A stretch of DNA of 64,000 bases from Thalassospira lucentensis. Lineage in GTDB: Bacteria > Pseudomonadota > Alphaproteobacteria > Rhodospirillales > Thalassospiraceae. Position 1 is the stretch's first letter. The number at the start of each line of letters is the position of its first letter. The translations under genes were made by a program, and so were the position numbers. Positions 61,221 through 64,000 of this stretch are shown here, in pieces. Under the pieces are notes generated by a model. It had not been told where the DNA came from and made no database searches. It was given only the letters and a program-made list of their open reading frames with translations. The stretch lies in the NCBI RefSeq assembly GCF_032921865.1, contig NZ_CP136684.1:4065001-4129000 (forward strand). Reading direction: 5' to 3'.

Positions 61221-61983
61221 TTTCAAGCTCCTTATCGGCCGCAATCGCCTCATCCCGGATCAGGTTCCAAAGGGCGCTCTCATGCGCGATCAGCTCCGGC
61301 ATGCCTTCGCGCCGCTCTGCTATCGGAATATCGATTGTGTGGATTTCCTTGATCGTGCCGGGGCGACGGCGCAATGCCACCACCCGGTTGGCCAGCCGCA
61401 CGGCTTCGTTCAGGTTATGCGTCACATAAACCGCTGTCATGCCGGTGCGCGCAAATAACGCGGCAAATTCATCCAGCAGCAAAATCCGCGTCTGCGCATC
61501 AAGGGCTGATAACGGCTCGTCCATCAGCAAAACCGCCGGCCGCACCGCCAATGCACGCGCAATCCCGACCCGCTGCTTCATCCCGCCCGAAAGCTGTTTG
61601 GGATACGCATCACGGAAATCCCACAGATTGGTCTGCTCCAGCACCTCGGCCACCCGCGCATCACGGTCCGCCTTGGATAATCCGTGATCTTCCAGCACAA
61701 GGCTGATATTGCCCGCCACCGTCCGCCACGGCAAAAGCGCGAAATCCTGAAACACATAAGTCAGCGGGTTAAGGCACCCCTCGGGCGTCGCCTTGTCACA
61801 AATCAGAATCTCGCCGCGTGTCGGGGCCAGCAACCCGCCAATGATCGACAGCAATGTCGATTTGCCGCAGCCCGACGGCCCGATCAATGCCACGACCTCG
61901 CCCGGTTCGATCCCGAAATCGATATCGCGCAGCGCCTCGACCTGATCATATGAATGGCAAATGCCCTTGATTTGCAGCCGCAT
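61210..61983 (-). CDS. SsuB/TauB-like ABC transporter ATP-binding protein
   Basis: A 257-residue ATPase. Walker A is GPSGCGKST (about residues 36-44), signature LSGGMKQRVGIARA, Walker B VLLMDEPLSALD, H-loop YVTHNLNEA. The short length without a regulatory C-terminal domain fits SsuB/TauB/NrtD. The 3' end overlaps the permease start by 11 bases. Confidence 0.9.
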   Translation of the reverse strand: MRLQIKGICHSYDQVEALRDIDFGIEPGEVVALIGPSGCGKSTLLSIIGGLLAPTRGEILICDKATPEGCLNPLTYVFQDFALLPWRTVAGNISLVLEDHGLSKADRDARVAEVLEQTNLWDFRDAYPKQLSGGMKQRVGIARALAVRPAVLLMDEPLSALDAQTRILLLDEFAALFARTGMTAVYVTHNLNEAVRLANRVVALRRRPGTIKEIHTIDIPIAERREGMPELIAHESALWNLIRDEAIAADKELENVA

Positions 61984-62018
61984 GGCACAATCCGTTTATC
62001 TGAAATCTACAAATGAAA

Positions 62019-62054
62019 CGACCGGGCCAGAAGACATCGCAACTGGCCCGGTCG
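62019..62054 (-). other. Intercistronic hairpin between binding protein and ATPase
   Basis: CGACCGGGCCAG pairs with CTGGCCCGGTCG over 12 bases without mismatch around a 12-base loop. Only a weak T run (TTTCATTT) follows. Confidence 0.6.
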
Positions 62055-62067
62055 GGAAAATATAGCC

Positions 62068-63129
62068 TTACTCGGTCAAGGCCGGGATAAAGCTGGTATC
62101 GATGAATTTCGCCGGATCGGCATCGGCGGAAACAAAGCCGCGATCCTGATACCATTTGACCTGCGCCTTGACATCGGCAACGTCAAGTCTGGCTTCTTCG
62201 GTGATGAACATCGCGCCATTGCGGATTTTCGGATAGGCCTTGTCCGCCGGATCGTTGGCATAGACATATTTATGCACGATCTCGAGGATCTCCTGCGTGG
62301 TGTCGCTTTCGGTCAGCTTGCCATCCGCATCCGTCGCCAGAAGGGCCGCACGGTAATCCGCCACACCCTTCTGATAGGCACGCACGAACTTCTCCACCAT
62401 CTCGCGGTTTTCTTCGACATTCTCGGTCGATGTAAACAGACCACCCACCTGATAAGGCACGTAATCCTTCACCCAGCCGATAATGTGTGCTGCCCCGGCA
62501 TTGGCCAGCGGCTTTGCGATATGCGGCACGATGATCATGCTATCAACCTGCCCGCTTTTAAGCGCACCGATCATATTGGGTACGGACTGCAACGGTTTAA
62601 GCGACATGCTTTCCGGGTCAAACCCGGCCTTCTCGGCCACATTGCCGATCATGTAATGGAAGCTTGATCCGACCTGCGAAAGCGCAAAGCTATGACCGGG
62701 CAATTTATCAACCGATGTCAGACCGGCCTCAAACGCCGCATTGGATGCCAGAATGGCCGACCCGTCATAACCCGGATCTTCATGCAACTGCGCACCGATA
62801 ACCTTAAGCGCCCCCTTGGCCGCAAGGTTAAAGAACCCACCCGTGAACGCCGTCACGCCAAAATCGGCATCGCCCGATGCAATCGCAACCGCAACCGGCT
62901 GGGCCGCCTGAAAGATCGAAATCTCGGCATCAAGGCCCTCGTCGGCAAGATATCCCTTTTCCTTGGCAATAAATAACGGCGCGCTTGAAACAAACGCCAG
63001 TGCCGCAATATCGACCTTCTCATTGGCCTGTGCGCCAAACGCCACAAGGGCAGTCGCCCCCATCGCCAATGCCGCAACCGATCCACGCGCCAGCCGTGCC
63101 GCGCCCGCCATTCCCCTAATCGAAAGCAT
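62068..63129 (-). CDS. SsuA/NMT1-like ABC transporter substrate-binding protein
   Basis: A 353-residue periplasmic binding protein. The signal peptide runs to about residue 35 (GAQA-NEK). SAPLFIAKEKGYLADEGLDA and AVAIASGDADFGVTAFTGGF are the NMT1/THI5-like family motifs. GGAGG precedes the ATG. It heads the operon with the ATPase and permease. No sulfonate monooxygenase, taurine dioxygenase or thiamin gene is nearby, and I saw no thiamin riboswitch in its leader, so the ligand is unknown. Confidence 0.87.
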   Translation of the reverse strand: MLSIRGMAGAARLARGSVAALAMGATALVAFGAQANEKVDIAALAFVSSAPLFIAKEKGYLADEGLDAEISIFQAAQPVAVAIASGDADFGVTAFTGGFFNLAAKGALKVIGAQLHEDPGYDGSAILASNAAFEAGLTSVDKLPGHSFALSQVGSSFHYMIGNVAEKAGFDPESMSLKPLQSVPNMIGALKSGQVDSMIIVPHIAKPLANAGAAHIIGWVKDYVPYQVGGLFTSTENVEENREMVEKFVRAYQKGVADYRAALLATDADGKLTESDTTQEILEIVHKYVYANDPADKAYPKIRNGAMFITEEARLDVADVKAQVKWYQDRGFVSADADPAKFIDTSFIPALTE

Positions 63130-63347
63130 GTTTCCTCCACAGGATCATTTTTTTGAATGCATTATAACCTTCGGAATTTTGTTAGCCGATTTATCGACAA
63201 ATTGCCAATCTTTGCCGCATTTTTCCGCCAAAAGGGTCGATTTCACCCTTAATGCGCAAGTGACCCCGCCCCCTATTTCCGTCAAGGTCGAATTTACGCG
63301 GGTCTCCCGACATTGCCGTACCACGCTCTCCCATCTTTCTAGCACCC

Positions 63348-63466
63348 CTCTACCGTCGTTCCAGCGAAAGCGGGACCCCATCGGCCCGCAACTTCCATCA
63401 CCGAAATCGGAGAAACCCGGGACCACAAACTGGATGCCCGCCTTCGCGGGCATGACGGGGATGGGT
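63348..63466. repeat. REP/RPE-like intergenic repeat element
   Basis: The left end CTACCGTCGTTCCAGCGAAA-GCGGGACCCC and the right end CTGGATGCCCGCCTTCGCGG-GCATGACGGG are the two arms of a widespread alphaproteobacterial intergenic repeat; GCCCGCcttcGCGGGC is its inner hairpin. The element sits between two unrelated genes. Confidence 0.6.
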
Positions 63467-63550
63467 CATACGCCCGACACCTGCGCGCACAAAACCACCA
63501 TCACCCCACCTCTCTATCGTCACTCCCACGGAGCTTACCCCGCCTCGCCC

Positions 63551-63605
63551 CCTTTACCGTCGCCTCGCCCCTCTACCGTCACTCCCGCGAACGCGGGAGT
63601 CCATC
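63551..63605. repeat. Second repeat copy with perfect hairpin
   Basis: CTCTACCGTCACTCCCGCGA precedes the hairpin ACTCCCGC-GAAC-GCGGGAGT (63581-63600) and TCCATC follows. Partial half-copies are seen at 63510-63530 and 63551-63570, so the locus has collected several versions. Confidence 0.6.
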
Positions 63606-63708
63606 GTGCCGCCTGCTCCCACGCCGCCGCCTGTAATCCCGCAAATTGCCATCCCCCGCCAAACCGGCTAAAACCGCCAGAGACAAACCCCGCACTCAAA
63701 GGCCCCGC

Positions 63709-64000
63709 ATGTCATCAAACCCGGATACCCCAGCCCCAAAACCAAACGGCAAAACCGCGATGATCATCGGGGCGGGTCCGGCGGGGCTGATGGCGGCCGA
63801 ACGCCTCGCCGGATCCGGTCATGCCGTTACGATCTTTGAGGGCATGCCAAGTGCCGGGCGCAAATTCCTGATGGCGGGGAAATCGGGGCTCAACATCACC
63901 CACGCCGAGGACCTCGAAACGTTTCTGTCGCGCTATGGCACCTCGCGCGCACGGCTCGAACCGCACTTACGCAAATTCGGCCCCAACGGAATCCGCGACT
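63709..64000 (+). CDS. TIGR03862-family flavoprotein (HI0933/YhiN-like), partial
   Basis: Ninety-seven codons of a flavoprotein, cut by the right edge. After a short proline-rich front it shows the FAD-binding motif MIIGAGPAGLMAAERLAGSG and then GRKFLMAGKSGLNITH, the signature of the TIGR03862/BaiN-like family. The function of this family is not established; relatives are candidate reductases. The start ATG lies 12 bases after AAAGG. Confidence 0.78.
   Translation, partial: MSSNPDTPAPKPNGKTAMIIGAGPAGLMAAERLAGSGHAVTIFEGMPSAGRKFLMAGKSGLNITHAEDLETFLSRYGTSRARLEPHLRKFGPNGIRD

Larger units (their letters stand above)
63130..63708. other. Gene-free region with repeat cluster
   Basis: The first 200 bases hold the leader of the binding-protein gene (RBS GGAGG, AT-rich promoter area near 63160-63180). 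From about 63345 to 63610 lie intergenic repeats of the kind GTCATTCCCGCGAAAGCGGG. I see no open frame with family resemblance. Confidence 0.6.

Noticed and set aside
63130..63250. Thiamin (TPP) riboswitch before the NMT1/THI5-like binding-protein gene
   Set aside because: I looked for the conserved CTGAGA and downstream stems and did not find them.
63345..63610. CRISPR array
   Set aside because: The repeats are degenerate, hairpin-forming and unevenly spaced, and no cas genes are present.

Overview
The window is a 64 kb chromosomal segment of a heterotrophic Gram-negative bacterium, GC-rich and densely coding, with no RNA genes, phage or insertion sequences that I could see. The choline genes, the pca genes for protocatechuate, two TRAP transporters, several ABC importers of the PotABCD and SsuABC types and a TamA/TamB pair point to an alphaproteobacterium. 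The protein sequences look most like Rhodospirillales (Thalassospira-like), but that placement is an impression from family resemblance and not a computed result. Both ends cut a gene: a PuuB-type amine oxidase on the left and a TIGR03862-type flavoprotein on the right.

Layout. (1) 1-10.1 kb: choline and glycine betaine. The betI-betB-betA operon runs left, followed by an iron-sulfur L-serine ammonia-lyase and the PuuB-like oxidase. The choXWV importer runs right from a shared, structured intergenic region. (2) 10.2-10.7 kb: a small AT-rich unknown gene and an orphan moaD. (3) 10.8-22.3 kb: a LysR regulator divergent from a ten-gene run. It encodes a PotBCDA-like ABC importer, a class III aminotransferase, a BKACE (beta-keto acid cleavage) enzyme, an acetylpolyamine-amidohydrolase-like deacetylase, a DauA-like D-amino acid dehydrogenase, an M20 deacylase and a RidA. 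It reads as one catabolic pathway whose substrate I cannot name. (4) 22.4-27.5 kb: singletons (hydrolase-OsmC fusion, GNAT, thioesterase/ornithine cyclodeaminase-like pair, esterase, NTF2-like protein). (5) 27.5-35.3 kb: a DTA-family PLP enzyme, an M81 peptidase-family protein, a TRAP transporter, a HexR-like regulator and a KDG-kinase-like sugar kinase, with three HexR-type boxes in the divergent control region. (6) 35.3-41.8 kb: tamA-tamB. (7) 42-45.1 kb: two convergent multidomain genes sharing a paralogous N-terminal GNAT domain, one fused to an RLAN/ATP-grasp ligase and the other to a C39-like peptidase. (8) 45.2-47.4 kb: DUF442 sulfur-metabolism protein, DUF2892, TenA, GNAT. (9) 47.5-59.7 kb: a complete protocatechuate branch of the beta-ketoadipate pathway (pcaDCHG, pcaIJ, pcaF, pcaB), pcaQ, a TRAP transporter and an AraC/PobR-like regulator. 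(10) 59.8-64 kb: a host-attachment/baeRF-type protein, an SsuABC-like importer, an intergenic repeat cluster and the partial flavoprotein.

How it fits together. The segment is a set of import-plus-catabolism modules, each with its own regulator: choline to betaine (BetI), an amine or amino compound (LysR), probably a sugar acid or amino-sugar acid to KDG phosphate (HexR-like), and protocatechuate to succinyl-CoA and acetyl-CoA (PcaQ). The most interesting signals are the paired GNAT-ligase/GNAT-peptidase genes, the motif shared by the pca promoter and the neighbouring TRAP promoter, the triple HexR-type box that ties a TRAP transporter to KDG metabolism, and the uncharacterised BKACE gene run.
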